Shown here in pieces: positions 36,637-46,602 of a stretch of DNA of 64,000 nt. Positions within the stretch are counted from its first letter, which is position 1; each line of letters begins with the position of its first letter. The notes beneath the pieces were generated by a model. The model saw only the letters and a program-made list of their open reading frames with translations, did no database searches and was not told the DNA's origin. Position numbers and translations under genes: made by a program. The stretch comes from an uncultured Acidobacteriota bacterium (lineage in GTDB: Bacteria > Acidobacteriota > Terriglobia > Bryobacterales > Bryobacteraceae): assembly GCA_902825945.1 (NCBI GenBank), contig CADECY010000004.1, forward strand, positions 1-64,000, read 5' to 3'.

Positions 36637-37221
36637 CTACTTCTTCGCTGGAACGGCCGGCTTCGGAGCAGCGGGAGCGGGCGGCTTCGCGGGACCCGCG
36701 GCCGGGCCAGCGAGGATCGATTCGACCTCCGCCATCAGTGGATCCAACTGTTCGAAGTACTTCTCATCCATACCCGAGTATTCGTGGTGGGCGCGAATGA
36801 TCCCGTTGCGATCGATGATGAAAAGGTTCGGAAAGGTGATCGTGGGCTTCTGCGGCGTGAGCTTCAAATAGGAACCCGTGGCCTGACCGCAGTCGAACAA
36901 GACGGGTGTCTTGATCGCGTAGGTCGCGATGAAGGTGCGCACCGACTGTTGGGTGTCCGGGGGTAATACAACCGAGATCACCTGAACCTTGTCGGGGTAC
37001 TTGAGGCGAATCCGCTCGAAGATTTTTTGGGACGTCTGGCACACCGGGCAGGTGGTCTGGATGAAGTCGAGGAGTACCAGCTTGCCGCGATAGTCGCCGA
37101 GGTCGTGGTAGTTCACGTTGAGGTCCGGCAACGCGAATCCGGGTGCGCGCCGGCCGACGTGCTGGTCCGCCGCCCAGGCGAAAGAAAAGAGAAAACTGGC
37201 CAGAGTGAGAAAAAATCGCAT
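36637..37221 (-). CDS. TlpA/redoxin-like thiol protein, secreted
   Basis: 194 residues from the ATG at 37221 (a TTG one codon earlier is less likely). Signal peptide (1-18), thioredoxin-fold AhpC-TSA/redoxin domain with FIQTTCPVCQ, the redox motif C58-P-V-C61, then a cis-Pro region KPTITFPNLFIID. The tail (about 165-194) is Pro/Ala/Lys-rich and presumably flexible. Such proteins reduce disulfides or act in cytochrome c maturation in the periplasm, which fits the many CxxCH proteins in the window. It diverges from comEC across 53 bp. Confidence 0.88.
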   Translation of the reverse strand: MRFFLTLASFLFSFAWAADQHVGRRAPGFALPDLNVNYHDLGDYRGKLVLLDFIQTTCPVCQTSQKIFERIRLKYPDKVQVISVVLPPDTQQSVRTFIATYAIKTPVLFDCGQATGSYLKLTPQKPTITFPNLFIIDRNGIIRAHHEYSGMDEKYFEQLDPLMAEVESILAGPAAGPAKPPAPAAPKPAVPAKK

Positions 37222-37274
37222 CAATCTTCAGCGTAGCAGAGAATTTTTCCCTCCAAAACACACTACTTATGTGA

Positions 37275-39740
37275 GTGCGCGATTCTCTCGTTCTTCCCGC
37301 GCTCGGTTTGGCGGCCGGTGTTGCCGCTTCCCGTTGGCTGGATTTGCCGGCGGACCGCGCATGGCCGGCTCTGGGCGCGCTGGTGGTGGCATCGATCGTG
37401 TCCATCCGGCTCCGCCATGCCCACGCGGCTCTGCTCGCGGTTACGGCAGCTGCATGGTGCGGCGGCATCGTTGCCGAGCGGCACCATCGGCCTGGACCTC
37501 CGCCCGAGATCGAGTTCACTCCCGGCGAGGCCATGACGCTCGAGGGCTGCGTGGTGGAACCGCCGCTGCTGTTCCCCGGCAAGGAGCGCTTCGTGCTCGA
37601 GTTGGAGAAGGGCGCACGCGTCCAGGTGTCGTTCTACCTGAAGGAAGAGGAGACCGCGCCGGACCTCCACTTTGGCCAGCGGATCGAAATCGACGCGCGG
37701 ATGCGAAAGCCGCACAACTACCGCAATCCGGGCGCGTTCGATTTCGTGCAATACTTGGCGCGGCGCGACATCCACTGGGTCGCCTCGGCCGACGGCAAGT
37801 CCCGGATCGAGGTCAAGGGAGCGTGCGGGAACCGCTACCTCGCGGCTCTGCTCGGCGCACGCGAGGCAGCGCTCGAGCGCCTGGAGCGGATCTATCCGGA
37901 CGATCCGTATTCGAGCGGCATGATGCGCGCCATCCTGCTCGGAGACGTCTCGCGCCTCGAGCAGATTTGGGTGGAGCACTTTCGCCGCACAGGCACCTAT
38001 CACGCGCTCGTCATCAGCGGGCTCCACCTGACGACACTCGCGGCGTGTTTCTTGTTCTGCTTCCGCGTGTTGTCGCTCGGGGCTGGTTGGTCCCTGTTGT
38101 TCACTTCGATCCTCGGCTGGACTTATGCGGCCGCGGTTGGCTTCAGCGCGCCTGTGGTCCGCGCGGCGGCTGGACTCACGCTTTATCAGCTCTGCGCGTG
38201 GTTTTATCGCCGGCCCCGTGTGCTGAATCTGCTTGCCGCGGCCGGTATCGGATTCCTCGTGCTCGACCCCGGACAGTTGTTCGAGGCGAGTTTCCAGTTG
38301 ACGTTCCTGGCGGTGGCGATGATCGCGGCGGTGGCGGGCCCATGGCTCGAACAAACAGTGGAACCCTACCAGCGCGGTGCGCGTGCGATCGCCAACAGCG
38401 CGTGGGACCGGCATCTGCAACCGCGCGTGGCGGCGCTGCGTGTCGAACTGCGGCTCGCGGCGGAGACGTTGCGCCACTCGCTTCGAATCCCGGACCGATT
38501 CACTCTCGGCGGTTTCGGCCTCTTCGCGCGGCTCTCGCTGTTCTTCTGGAGTCTTTTCCTCGTTTCAGCGATCGTGCAGATCGGGCTCACGCTCCCGATG
38601 GCGATCTACTTTCACCGCGTTTCGCTCTCCGGACTTTCGGCGAACCTGCTGATCGTTCCGTTGATGAACGCCGTGGTGCCGCTCGGGTTCCTGACGATCG
38701 GCACCGGCTGGCAATGGAGCGCGTGGCTGTGTTCGAAGCTGCTGCGATGGTCCGCCGCGATCGCCGAATGGCACGCGTTGCGCGAGCCGTCATGGCGCGT
38801 GCCCGATCCGCCGCTATGGCTTGCCTGGCTGTTCGTGGCCGGGCTTGTTTGCACCGGTGCCGCGATGATGTCGCGGCGGCGCTGGCCAGTATTGGTGCTC
38901 GCAGGGGCATGGCTTGCGATCGCAGTGCATCCGTTCGAACCCGTCATCCCGCCGCGAACTCTCGAGATGACGGTCATCGACGTCGGCCAGGGCGATTCGA
39001 TTCTGCTCACCGCTCCCGATGGACGCGTCATGATCATGGACACCGGTGGCTTTCCCACGTTTCGCGGACAGAAGCGGACATCGCAGTTCGACACCGGTGA
39101 GGAGGTCGTTTCGCCCTACCTATTCACCCGTTCGATCCGCAAGGTGGACGTGATCGCGCTCAGTCATGCGCACGAGGATCACGTTGGGGGCCTGAAGGCA
39201 CTCACCGAAAACTTCCAACCTCGCGAGATCTGGACAGGTGCGTTCCCGGATCTCGAACGGATCCGCAAGTTCGGTGTTCCGGTGCGCACACCGAAGGCCG
39301 GTGAGCGAGTCGAATGGGGCGGCGCGGTGATCGATTTCATCTCTCCGCCGGCTGACTATGAGCCCGGCGAGCAGGCGAAGAACAACGACTCGCTCGCTTT
39401 CCGGATTCGTTACGGAAAACGATCATTCCTGCTGACTGGAGACGTCGAGCGAGCGATGGAGTATCGAATGGTGGACGACAAGCGGCTGCAACACGCGGAC
39501 GTGCTGAAGGTGGCGCATCATGGCAGCCGGACTTCGACGATGCCCGAGTTTCTCGAAGCCGTCAGGCCCACCTACGCGGTGATCTCGGATGGGATCGACA
39601 ATCTGTTTCGCCATCCGCATCCCGACGTACTGCGCCGCCTCGAGGACCACGGCGTGACCGTCTGGCGAACCGATCGGCACGGGCTCGTCACCTTCCGTAC
39701 CGACGGACAGCGGATCGAAGTGGAGCCGTACGTTCGTTAG
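37275..39740 (+). CDS. comEC: ComEC/Rec2-family DNA uptake channel
   Basis: 821 residues starting with GTG. Order of domains: N-terminal TM segments and DUF4131/OB-like part (about 1-200), competence membrane domain with many TM helices (about 210-520, including HALVISGLHL and FSAPVVRAA), and a C-terminal metallo-beta-lactamase domain (about 560-815) with SHAHEDHVGG (His631, His633, Asp635, His636), LLTGD and KVAHHGSRTS. ComEC carries single-stranded DNA across the inner membrane in natural transformation, and the C-terminal nuclease domain is thought to cut the other strand. Full length and intact. Its TAG overlaps by 4 nt the stop of the aminotransferase gene on the other strand (TTAG). Confidence 0.93.
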   Translation: MRDSLVLPALGLAAGVAASRWLDLPADRAWPALGALVVASIVSIRLRHAHAALLAVTAAAWCGGIVAERHHRPGPPPEIEFTPGEAMTLEGCVVEPPLLFPGKERFVLELEKGARVQVSFYLKEEETAPDLHFGQRIEIDARMRKPHNYRNPGAFDFVQYLARRDIHWVASADGKSRIEVKGACGNRYLAALLGAREAALERLERIYPDDPYSSGMMRAILLGDVSRLEQIWVEHFRRTGTYHALVISGLHLTTLAACFLFCFRVLSLGAGWSLLFTSILGWTYAAAVGFSAPVVRAAAGLTLYQLCAWFYRRPRVLNLLAAAGIGFLVLDPGQLFEASFQLTFLAVAMIAAVAGPWLEQTVEPYQRGARAIANSAWDRHLQPRVAALRVELRLAAETLRHSLRIPDRFTLGGFGLFARLSLFFWSLFLVSAIVQIGLTLPMAIYFHRVSLSGLSANLLIVPLMNAVVPLGFLTIGTGWQWSAWLCSKLLRWSAAIAEWHALREPSWRVPDPPLWLAWLFVAGLVCTGAAMMSRRRWPVLVLAGAWLAIAVHPFEPVIPPRTLEMTVIDVGQGDSILLTAPDGRVMIMDTGGFPTFRGQKRTSQFDTGEEVVSPYLFTRSIRKVDVIALSHAHEDHVGGLKALTENFQPREIWTGAFPDLERIRKFGVPVRTPKAGERVEWGGAVIDFISPPADYEPGEQAKNNDSLAFRIRYGKRSFLLTGDVERAMEYRMVDDKRLQHADVLKVAHHGSRTSTMPEFLEAVRPTYAVISDGIDNLFRHPHPDVLRRLEDHGVTVWRTDRHGLVTFRTDGQRIEVEPYVR

Positions 39741-41044
39741 CGCGGCAGGCTCGCGAACGCACGATCAGCCGCGGAAACCGTCTCGCGAATTTCTTGTTCG
39801 CCATGCACGCACGATACGTACATGCGGCCATCGGGCAGCAAGTAGATTCCCTCGTCGAGCATGGCGCGGATGTAGGCGGTCAGCCGTTCCTTGTTGTCGC
39901 CGAGCATGTCGCGATAGGTGCGCATCTCGGCCAGTTCAGTGAAGTGGATCGAGAAGGCCGTGCCGAATCCGCAGATGTGGACGGGAATGCCATTCTTGGC
40001 GGCGGCATTGCGAAGGCCGTCCTGCAACAGGCATCCTAGCCGGTTCGCCTTCACGAGTGCCGCCCCGTCGTTGGCCATCAGGACATCGAGCGCCGCGTTG
40101 GCGGCCGCGAGCGACATCGGATTTCCATTGAACGTGCCACCGAAAGCGACGCCGCCCGTCATCATCATTTCCATGATGTCGGGCCAGCCGGCGACAGCCG
40201 ATAGCGGCATGCCCGCGCCGATCGCTTTGCCGAACGTCGCGAGGTCGGGCGTCACGCCGAAGTGCTTCTGCGCTCCTCCGACGTCGATCCGGAATCCGGT
40301 GATCACTTCATCGAAGATCAGCAACGCGCCGTGGCGCCGGGTGATTTCACGCAAGCCCTCGAGAAATCCAGGCTCGGGCATGATGCAGCCGGAGTTGCAA
40401 AGAACGGGCTCGGTGATCACCGCCGCGATCTCGCCCGGAAAATCGGCGAAGCGCTTCTCGATGGCTTCGAGGCCGTTCCAGGTGGCGATCGCGATATTGT
40501 CGGCCGCGTTGGCTACCTGGCCCTTCGATCCAAAGGCAACCGATGGCGCGTCGACTGAGCCCAGCTGGGCGGCCGTGCCGCGATAGCTCAGCAGCGCGGA
40601 ATCCATCCATCCGTGATAGTGGCCTTCGCATTTGAGAATTCGCTTGCGGCCTGTGTAGGCGCGGGCCAAGCGCATCGCCAACTGCACGGCTTCGCTGCCC
40701 GAGGAGGTGAACGCGACTCGCTCTGCGCAAGGCACCGAGCGCTGGAACTTCTCGGCGACTTCGGGCTCGATCCGGTGTTGCGCGCCGTAGGTGTGCACGC
40801 CTCGCGCCTGGCGCGTCACCGCTTCGACCACGGCGGGATGTTTGTAGCCGAGGATGTTCGGGCCCCAGCCGAGCGCATAGTCGATATATTCGTTGCCATC
40901 GACATCGCGCAGCCGCGGGCCGTTGCCGTCCTCGAAGTAGAGCGGAACGGGGAAATAGGCGCGAAACGGGCTCGACACTCCACCCGTGAGGGAGTGCCGC
41001 GCGCGCTCGAGAAGTGACCGGGAGGTAGCGTATCGATCAGACAT
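39737..41044 (-). CDS. Class III aminotransferase, glutamate-1-semialdehyde aminomutase-like
   Basis: 435 residues from the ATG at 41044 (MSDRYATSRSLLERAR), 1 nt after the SDR stop; a second ATG 10 codons earlier would overlap the SDR gene. Fold-type I PLP enzyme: FTSSGSEAVQLAMRLARA, the active-site GHYHGW, LLIFDEVITGFR, and PLP Lys273 in FGKAIGAGMP. HemL-like sequences include the true haem enzyme and many other aminotransferases; the adjacent SDR and absence of haem genes make a catabolic or secondary-metabolite aminotransferase as likely as haem synthesis. The gene name hemL is therefore not used. Confidence 0.85.
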   Translation of the reverse strand: MSDRYATSRSLLERARHSLTGGVSSPFRAYFPVPLYFEDGNGPRLRDVDGNEYIDYALGWGPNILGYKHPAVVEAVTRQARGVHTYGAQHRIEPEVAEKFQRSVPCAERVAFTSSGSEAVQLAMRLARAYTGRKRILKCEGHYHGWMDSALLSYRGTAAQLGSVDAPSVAFGSKGQVANAADNIAIATWNGLEAIEKRFADFPGEIAAVITEPVLCNSGCIMPEPGFLEGLREITRRHGALLIFDEVITGFRIDVGGAQKHFGVTPDLATFGKAIGAGMPLSAVAGWPDIMEMMMTGGVAFGGTFNGNPMSLAAANAALDVLMANDGAALVKANRLGCLLQDGLRNAAAKNGIPVHICGFGTAFSIHFTELAEMRTYRDMLGDNKERLTAYIRAMLDEGIYLLPDGRMYVSCVHGEQEIRETVSAADRAFASLPR

Positions 41045-41045
41045 A

Positions 41046-41795
41046 TCAGTACAGGATGAGACCTCCGTCGACATTCAGTGTTTGCCCAGTCATTCCATCG
41101 CTGAGCGCCGACGAGAGAAACAGACAAACCCCGGCGATGTCGGCCGGATACAGACGCCGGTCGAGGCACTGCCGTCTTTGGATCTCGGCGATCGCCGCCG
41201 GGTCCGCGTGAACCACTTCACCTTCGGTCTTGATCGCGCCAGGAGTCACGGTATTGATATGAATGTTATAAGGACCCATTTCGCGCGCGAGCGACCGGCT
41301 GAAGCCGATCATGCCACCCTTGGTGGCGACGTAGTGCGACAGCAGTGCCATGCCCTTGAAGAACGTCACGGAAGAGATGTTGACGATCTTGCCGGAGCGT
41401 TGCGCCATCATCGGCGGCAGAGCCAGTTTGCAGATGTGGAAAAGGCTCTTCAGATTCACATCCTGCATCTGGTCCCACTCGGCCTCGGTCATGTCCATGA
41501 AGGCGCGCCGCGGATAGATGCCGGCGTTGTTAATCACCACCTCGAGGCGGCCATGATCCTTCAGCGCTGTCTCGAATGGCTCTCTCAGTTGCGCCGGGTC
41601 CGAAACGTCGGCCCGGAACGCCTTCGCCGGATAACCCTTCGACCGCAATTCCGCTGCCTTCTCTTCGCACTTGGCGCCATCGATGTCGAGCAGGTAGAGA
41701 ATGGCACCCTGTTCGGCGAACATATCCGCGATTCCGGCGCCGATTCCGAGCGCGGCACCCGTGATGACCGTTACCTTCCCGTCTACGAGCTTCAT
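41046..41795 (-). CDS. Short-chain dehydrogenase/reductase
   Basis: 249 residues, classical SDR. Cofactor motif ITGAALGIG (about 11-19), NNAGIYPRRAF, Ser in NISSVTF and the catalytic YVATK (Tyr and Lys); the end NVDGGLILY is typical. NAD(P)-dependent oxidoreductase of unknown substrate. It is paired with the class III aminotransferase 1 nt downstream; an SDR making a ketone for transamination is a plausible joint reaction (inference). In the 55-bp gap upstream lies a nine-C homopolymer (41826-41834). Confidence 0.9.
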   Translation of the reverse strand: MKLVDGKVTVITGAALGIGAGIADMFAEQGAILYLLDIDGAKCEEKAAELRSKGYPAKAFRADVSDPAQLREPFETALKDHGRLEVVINNAGIYPRRAFMDMTEAEWDQMQDVNLKSLFHICKLALPPMMAQRSGKIVNISSVTFFKGMALLSHYVATKGGMIGFSRSLAREMGPYNIHINTVTPGAIKTEGEVVHADPAAIAEIQRRQCLDRRLYPADIAGVCLFLSSALSDGMTGQTLNVDGGLILY

Positions 41796-41850
41796 GGAAA
41801 ATAGTTCCCACTATGATTCCACGCGCCCCCCCCCGGACGCAATACCGGTT

Positions 41851-44800
41851 TTACTGGATGAACCGCGGTTCCGCCGCCGAGGGCGTGATCGTGCTCAGTC
41901 CGCCCACCGAAAGGCACGGTGTGTAGGTGCGCGACGCGGTCACCGGACCATCCGCGAGCGCGAACGTGAACCGCACGGTGTGTTCGCGTGCATCTTGGTT
42001 CGGAGTCCGGAACTCCACCAAATGCTGTTGCAGGAACATGTTGCCCTGGTTGCGGAACAGATCGGCGAACTTGCGAGGGTCGGACTCGGCGACGTAGCGC
42101 CCGCCGCTGTCGCGAGCCAGTTGCCGCAGGATCGCGGAGAGGTTGACGTTGGATCCACCGTTGCCGAGCGCGTAGGTAAAGAACGGAACGTTGCCCGATC
42201 GAACCGATCCGATCAGTTGGTTGTAGTCGAGGAAGGTTCCGCCCTGATTCTCGGCGCCGGTGAACAGGAGTACGGCTTGGCGGCGCCCCCGTTCCCGCAC
42301 GGTATTCTGCAGGGCGAGCCATGCCGCGTCGAGCAGGTAGTTCGTTTCCGGGAGTGGGCGCAACTCGTCGATCCTGTTGAGAATCGCGTTGCGATCGGTG
42401 GTGAACGCGACCTGCTCGCGTGAATCGTCGAGATGCATCAACGCGATCCGGTCATCGGGATTCAGCGCGAGAATCATCTGCCTCAGCCCGGCTTTCAATA
42501 ACACCTTTTCCTCGTCGGTCGGGATGCCGTTCAGGCCGTAGACGATGGTCAGCGAGAGCGGGGTTTCGCGGCTGGCCTGCAGCACGCGGCAATCGAGGTT
42601 GGTTCCATCCTCGCTGCAGGTGGCGCTGGTGAATCCGCCAACCGTCTGGCCCGCGTTGTCGAGGATCGAAACGTAGGAGGTAACGAGCGGGCAGAATCGC
42701 AGGTCGAGCTGATTGATGGTCGCGCTGGCGCCGGTAACCGGCTGCTGGCCGCGGACGAACAGCAGGAGGGGAGAGGTCCGGCCTCCGCCCGGTGGCGGCG
42801 TCGAGACGGTCACGGTGATCTCGCCTGCTTGCGCGATGTCCACCGCGGTGACGAACGAAATCAGTTGTCCCGGATGATTGAAGAAGGTATTGACCGCCTT
42901 GCCGTTCAACTCCACGACCGAACTGCGGGCGAAGTTGGCGCCGTTGACGATCAGGTTGAAGCCCACGGTGCCCGCGTCCACGTTGTTCGGGGACAGACTC
43001 GTGAGCGCGGGAGCGGGATTCGGAATCGGCGGCTCGACGATCACGTTGCCGGTGACGGGAAGCATGAAGATCGGCGTCTCCGGGTCCGTGCTGCCGATCG
43101 CCAAGTTCGAGGAAAAACGTCCGAGGGTGTTCGAAGAGAAGCGGAGCGTGAGCAAGCGAACCTCGCCCGGGCGGATCGAGAATCCGATGGACGGCGAGAT
43201 CGACAAGCCGGGATTTCCGGTGTTGAAGGCCGTTACTTCGAGCAGCGCGCTGCCCGAGTTCCCGAGGGCGGCTTGCACTTCCCGCGTGCGGCCCACGATG
43301 ACGTCACCGAGGTCGATTCGTGAAGGGGAGAGCGAAATTCTCGGATTGAGATCGAGCCCGCCGGCGACCTGCAGGAAAGCGCCGCCGGGAGTGGAATAGA
43401 GGCCGAAGCGCAACTCGATCGGCAGACTTCCGTTGCGAACGTCTTGTGGGACGGTGAAGTCGACCTGGTAAAGGCCCGGTTGACCGATCGGCGCGATTCC
43501 GATGTAGGAGATGCTCGACTCCGGTACTTCGACACCGTCGAGCAACAGCACAGGCCGGTTCACGACGCGCGCACGCTCTTCCGGAAAGACGCCAGTGTCC
43601 ACGCGCGGATCCGTCTCGCCGAAACCCGTGCCGTAGATCGTGATCTGTTGTCCGGGCAGCGCGGGCGTCAGAGCCACGTCACCTACGCCACGCGGCCCGA
43701 GAGCCTGACCGTTATCGCGATTGATTGCCTGCACCGGATTGCGGCCGCTTCCGTTCTTGTGCCAGAAGAACCATTCGGGAGCCGCAGCGGCGGTCTCAGC
43801 CGGTTCGGGATCGCTGCGGAGTTCGCCCGTGCGCCCGCAATTGGTGATGACTTGTAGATTCACCGTTTCACCGGCCGCTAGGTCTGGGACCTGGAATTCG
43901 ACCTGGCTGTCGTTGACGCCGTACAGCCGCGCCGTGATTCCACCAACGGTGAGGCATGTATTGAGCAGGGCCAACGGCAGCTTGCCATCGAGCAGGTTGT
44001 TCTCGTTTGCTTCCTCGGCTTGGCCCTGCGGCGCGAGGAACCGGCCGGTCAGCACTGCTCGCGCGCCGGGCGAAAGCACGCGTACGGGCGGACGGCTACC
44101 GCCGGCCAGACTGATGCTTCCCTTTGTGATCTCGGGCAGCACGGGTCCGGTGCGGCGAACGGTCAACTGGAACTCCACGGGCTGTGCGTTCCCGATCGTC
44201 GCCCGGACAGCGGACACGCCAGCGCGGATTCCCGCCGTCACGCGGACCTGCGCGCGGCCCTGAAAGTCGGTCACCGCCGCGTTCGACGACAGGATCAGGC
44301 CGTTGGCCGCCGTGAAGTTGATCGAGGCCTGCGAAATCGGAACGTTGAAAATGTCGCGCAGTTCCACCACTAGCGGGAGGGGCGCGGTGGTGTTCTGATC
44401 GAAGGACTGATTGTCGCCGGAAATGATCAACAGCCGGCCGGGTTCCTGGCGGCGGTCCTCTCCGATTCGTACGATGAACGCCGTGCTGGTGCCGAAAACG
44501 GAGGAGCCCTTCAGCGCGTTCGCCGTCACAGGGAAGTTCGACGATTGGGTAAAGCCCGCGACATAGAGGTTGCCCGCCGCGTCGCGTCCGATCGCGTTGC
44601 CGAGGTCGGTGCTCGCTCCTCCGAGATAACTGCAGAAGATGATCTGGCTGCCAGCAGGGTTGAACGTCGTGATGAAGGCGTCGGATGGTTCGACATTGCG
44701 CGCATTGACCAGTCCGCGGGCGAACGAGTCGAGGGTGATGGGGAGGTCCGGTGAGTTCGAGGTGCCAACCACGTAGACATTGCCCGAGGCATCGAAGGTC

Positions 44801-46518
44801 ACGCCGTTGATCTGGTCATCGCGGCGCCCGCCGAACATCGTGGAGAAGACCAGTTGGCCGCCAGCGTTCATGCGCGCCACGAACGCTTCGGTGGTTCTGC
44901 CGTCGTTGTTGGTTCCGGGCTGATAGGCTCCGGGCGTGACGGTGAACCGATTGCCATCCGTGTGGCCGGCGAGAAATAGGTTGAAGTTCGAATCGATCAC
45001 CATCGCGTTGATGCTGTCGGTGCCTTCGCCGCCGAGGAAGGTGGAGAACTCGATCGTCTTGCCGTCGATCGCGAGCTTGGTGACGAAGATGTCGGTGAGT
45101 CCCTGGTGGAATTCCTGCACGCTGTTCTTGGTGACCGGAAAATCGCGCAACGTCGTGATTCCGGCGACGTAGGCGAACCCGGCCCGGTCCACCGCGATCG
45201 CGCGGCCCGCCTCGAACGCGACGATGGTCGTATCGGCATCACCGCCGATCAGCGTCGAATAATCGAAACCGCTGCCATCGGGTTTGATCTTGGTGACGAA
45301 GACATCGTTTGCTCCGAGCCGGTCCGCGCGCAAGGGCTCGCTGGTGACGGGAAAATTGTCGGAACGGGTTTCGCCAGTCACGAAGGCCGCGCCCTTGTCG
45401 TCAATGGTGATCGCGTTCAAGGTCTCGCCGCCGCGGCCGCCTACTCGCGTCGAGTAGAGGAGGCGCGAGCCGTCCGCGCTGAGCTTGCTGACGAAGCCAT
45501 CGCTGTCGGTGAATCCGGTCTCCTTGAAGGCTCCGCGGGTGGTGGGGTAGTTCTGCGACTCGGTCGTGCCCGCGACGAATATGTTGCCGTCCGCGTCGAT
45601 CGCGATCGCCGGTGACGATTCCTCACCCGAGCCGCCGATAAGGGTCGAAAACAGAACCTGCGTTCCTCGTGAGTTCAGCTTCAATACGAAAATGTCGGTG
45701 CCGCCGGAGTTCTGCTGGCGGAAAGCGCCGCCCGATGTCTGATAGTCGTTCGAGGTGGACGTTCCGGCCACGATGAGGTTGCCTTCGCGATCGAGCAACA
45801 GGGCCGACGCGCTTTCGCGGAGCCGGCCGCCCCAAAACGTCGAGAATTGGATCACCGGATCGATCGTCAGCGTGCGCGAGCGATCGTAACGCGCGATCTC
45901 GAATCCGACGGTTCCATCCTGATGCATCTTGTAACCGCCGCTCACGCGTTCGCGGCGTCCTGCGATCTCCTGATAGATGGCCGGGGCATGCTGCCGCACT
46001 TCGGTTCCTTCACTCCCGAGGATCAACTCGCCCGTGGAACTGACCCGTTTCGTTTCGGTGCCGTCGAACGCGAGCCGGATCCGCGACGGATCGGCGCCGG
46101 GCTTGACGATGAAATCGTACTCGAGTTGCGTGCCCTTTCCGTAGTAAGCGACGTCGATGCCGTCGTAGACCGACGTGAATCGCACGCGCTCGTACAGCGG
46201 GATTCCGGTCTTCCACGCGGCCGGATCGTTGCCCGTGATGTAGTTACCTTTGCCTGGCAGCAGACTCTCACCCATGCCCGGCGCGTGCTCTCGCGCTCCG
46301 GCCAACCGCATGCGGACCATGCCGGGTCCGGCCGCGAACTCAGCCTGCGCGGCGGCAAGCCGGAGCGAAAATCCGGGCCCGCGCGCCAGGAACTTCGTAT
46401 TCGAGGGGGCTTGTCCGCGATTGGCTTCGAAATGCAGCGGCGCGCCGCCCCAGGAGGCGGCCATGGCCCCGGCGGGGACGAGAGCCGCCAAAACAATTGT
46501 GGTCAATTTTGTTTGCAT
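41851..46518 (-). CDS. Giant secreted SBBP beta-propeller protein with choice-of-anchor, IPT and VWFA domains
   Basis: 1555 residues. Signal peptide (about 1-20), an N-terminal DUF7948-like domain (to about 225; GIDVAYYGKGTQLEYDF), then SBBP propeller repeats up to about 700 (units like DADGNIFVAGTTES). Ig-like strands follow, a choice-of-anchor D domain (about 1060-1170, LSPSRIDLGDVIVGRTREV), an IPT/TIG domain (about 1185-1265) and a VWFA domain (about 1270-1540). The VWFA metal site is degenerate: the first motif, normally DxSxS, reads VYGLNG near 1325. Very large proteins of this pattern with acidobacterial VWFA domains are typical of the phylum; probably a surface or extracellular adhesion/degradation protein. 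A TATAGT (46545-46540) precedes the ATG by about 21 nt. Confidence 0.88.
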   Translation of the reverse strand: MQTKLTTIVLAALVPAGAMAASWGGAPLHFEANRGQAPSNTKFLARGPGFSLRLAAAQAEFAAGPGMVRMRLAGAREHAPGMGESLLPGKGNYITGNDPAAWKTGIPLYERVRFTSVYDGIDVAYYGKGTQLEYDFIVKPGADPSRIRLAFDGTETKRVSSTGELILGSEGTEVRQHAPAIYQEIAGRRERVSGGYKMHQDGTVGFEIARYDRSRTLTIDPVIQFSTFWGGRLRESASALLLDREGNLIVAGTSTSNDYQTSGGAFRQQNSGGTDIFVLKLNSRGTQVLFSTLIGGSGEESSPAIAIDADGNIFVAGTTESQNYPTTRGAFKETGFTDSDGFVSKLSADGSRLLYSTRVGGRGGETLNAITIDDKGAAFVTGETRSDNFPVTSEPLRADRLGANDVFVTKIKPDGSGFDYSTLIGGDADTTIVAFEAGRAIAVDRAGFAYVAGITTLRDFPVTKNSVQEFHQGLTDIFVTKLAIDGKTIEFSTFLGGEGTDSINAMVIDSNFNLFLAGHTDGNRFTVTPGAYQPGTNNDGRTTEAFVARMNAGGQLVFSTMFGGRRDDQINGVTFDASGNVYVVGTSNSPDLPITLDSFARGLVNARNVEPSDAFITTFNPAGSQIIFCSYLGGASTDLGNAIGRDAAGNLYVAGFTQSSNFPVTANALKGSSVFGTSTAFIVRIGEDRRQEPGRLLIISGDNQSFDQNTTAPLPLVVELRDIFNVPISQASINFTAANGLILSSNAAVTDFQGRAQVRVTAGIRAGVSAVRATIGNAQPVEFQLTVRRTGPVLPEITKGSISLAGGSRPPVRVLSPGARAVLTGRFLAPQGQAEEANENNLLDGKLPLALLNTCLTVGGITARLYGVNDSQVEFQVPDLAAGETVNLQVITNCGRTGELRSDPEPAETAAAAPEWFFWHKNGSGRNPVQAINRDNGQALGPRGVGDVALTPALPGQQITIYGTGFGETDPRVDTGVFPEERARVVNRPVLLLDGVEVPESSISYIGIAPIGQPGLYQVDFTVPQDVRNGSLPIELRFGLYSTPGGAFLQVAGGLDLNPRISLSPSRIDLGDVIVGRTREVQAALGNSGSALLEVTAFNTGNPGLSISPSIGFSIRPGEVRLLTLRFSSNTLGRFSSNLAIGSTDPETPIFMLPVTGNVIVEPPIPNPAPALTSLSPNNVDAGTVGFNLIVNGANFARSSVVELNGKAVNTFFNHPGQLISFVTAVDIAQAGEITVTVSTPPPGGGRTSPLLLFVRGQQPVTGASATINQLDLRFCPLVTSYVSILDNAGQTVGGFTSATCSEDGTNLDCRVLQASRETPLSLTIVYGLNGIPTDEEKVLLKAGLRQMILALNPDDRIALMHLDDSREQVAFTTDRNAILNRIDELRPLPETNYLLDAAWLALQNTVRERGRRQAVLLFTGAENQGGTFLDYNQLIGSVRSGNVPFFTYALGNGGSNVNLSAILRQLARDSGGRYVAESDPRKFADLFRNQGNMFLQQHLVEFRTPNQDAREHTVRFTFALADGPVTASRTYTPCLSVGGLSTITPSAAEPRFIQ

Positions 46519-46602
46519 TGCGACCTGTAAACAAATAGTACTATATAGGCCGCCTTATTTGGCACACCGGTCCGCCCGAGCGCCCGCAAAGCGCTTCCGG
46601 TG

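Noticed and set aside
37118..39100. 660-codon frame overlapping comEC in another frame
   Set aside because: Shadow frame of ComEC: Arg/Ala-rich, no motif, and ComEC in the other frame has all expected domains.
39737..41044. Calling the class III aminotransferase hemL
   Set aside because: HemL-like motifs are shared by many aminotransferases and no haem biosynthesis gene is next to it; the name would claim too much.
41826..41834. Nine-C run as a slippage site
   Set aside because: It lies between genes downstream of the SBBP/VWFA stop and upstream of the SDR, so it does not affect a reading frame.
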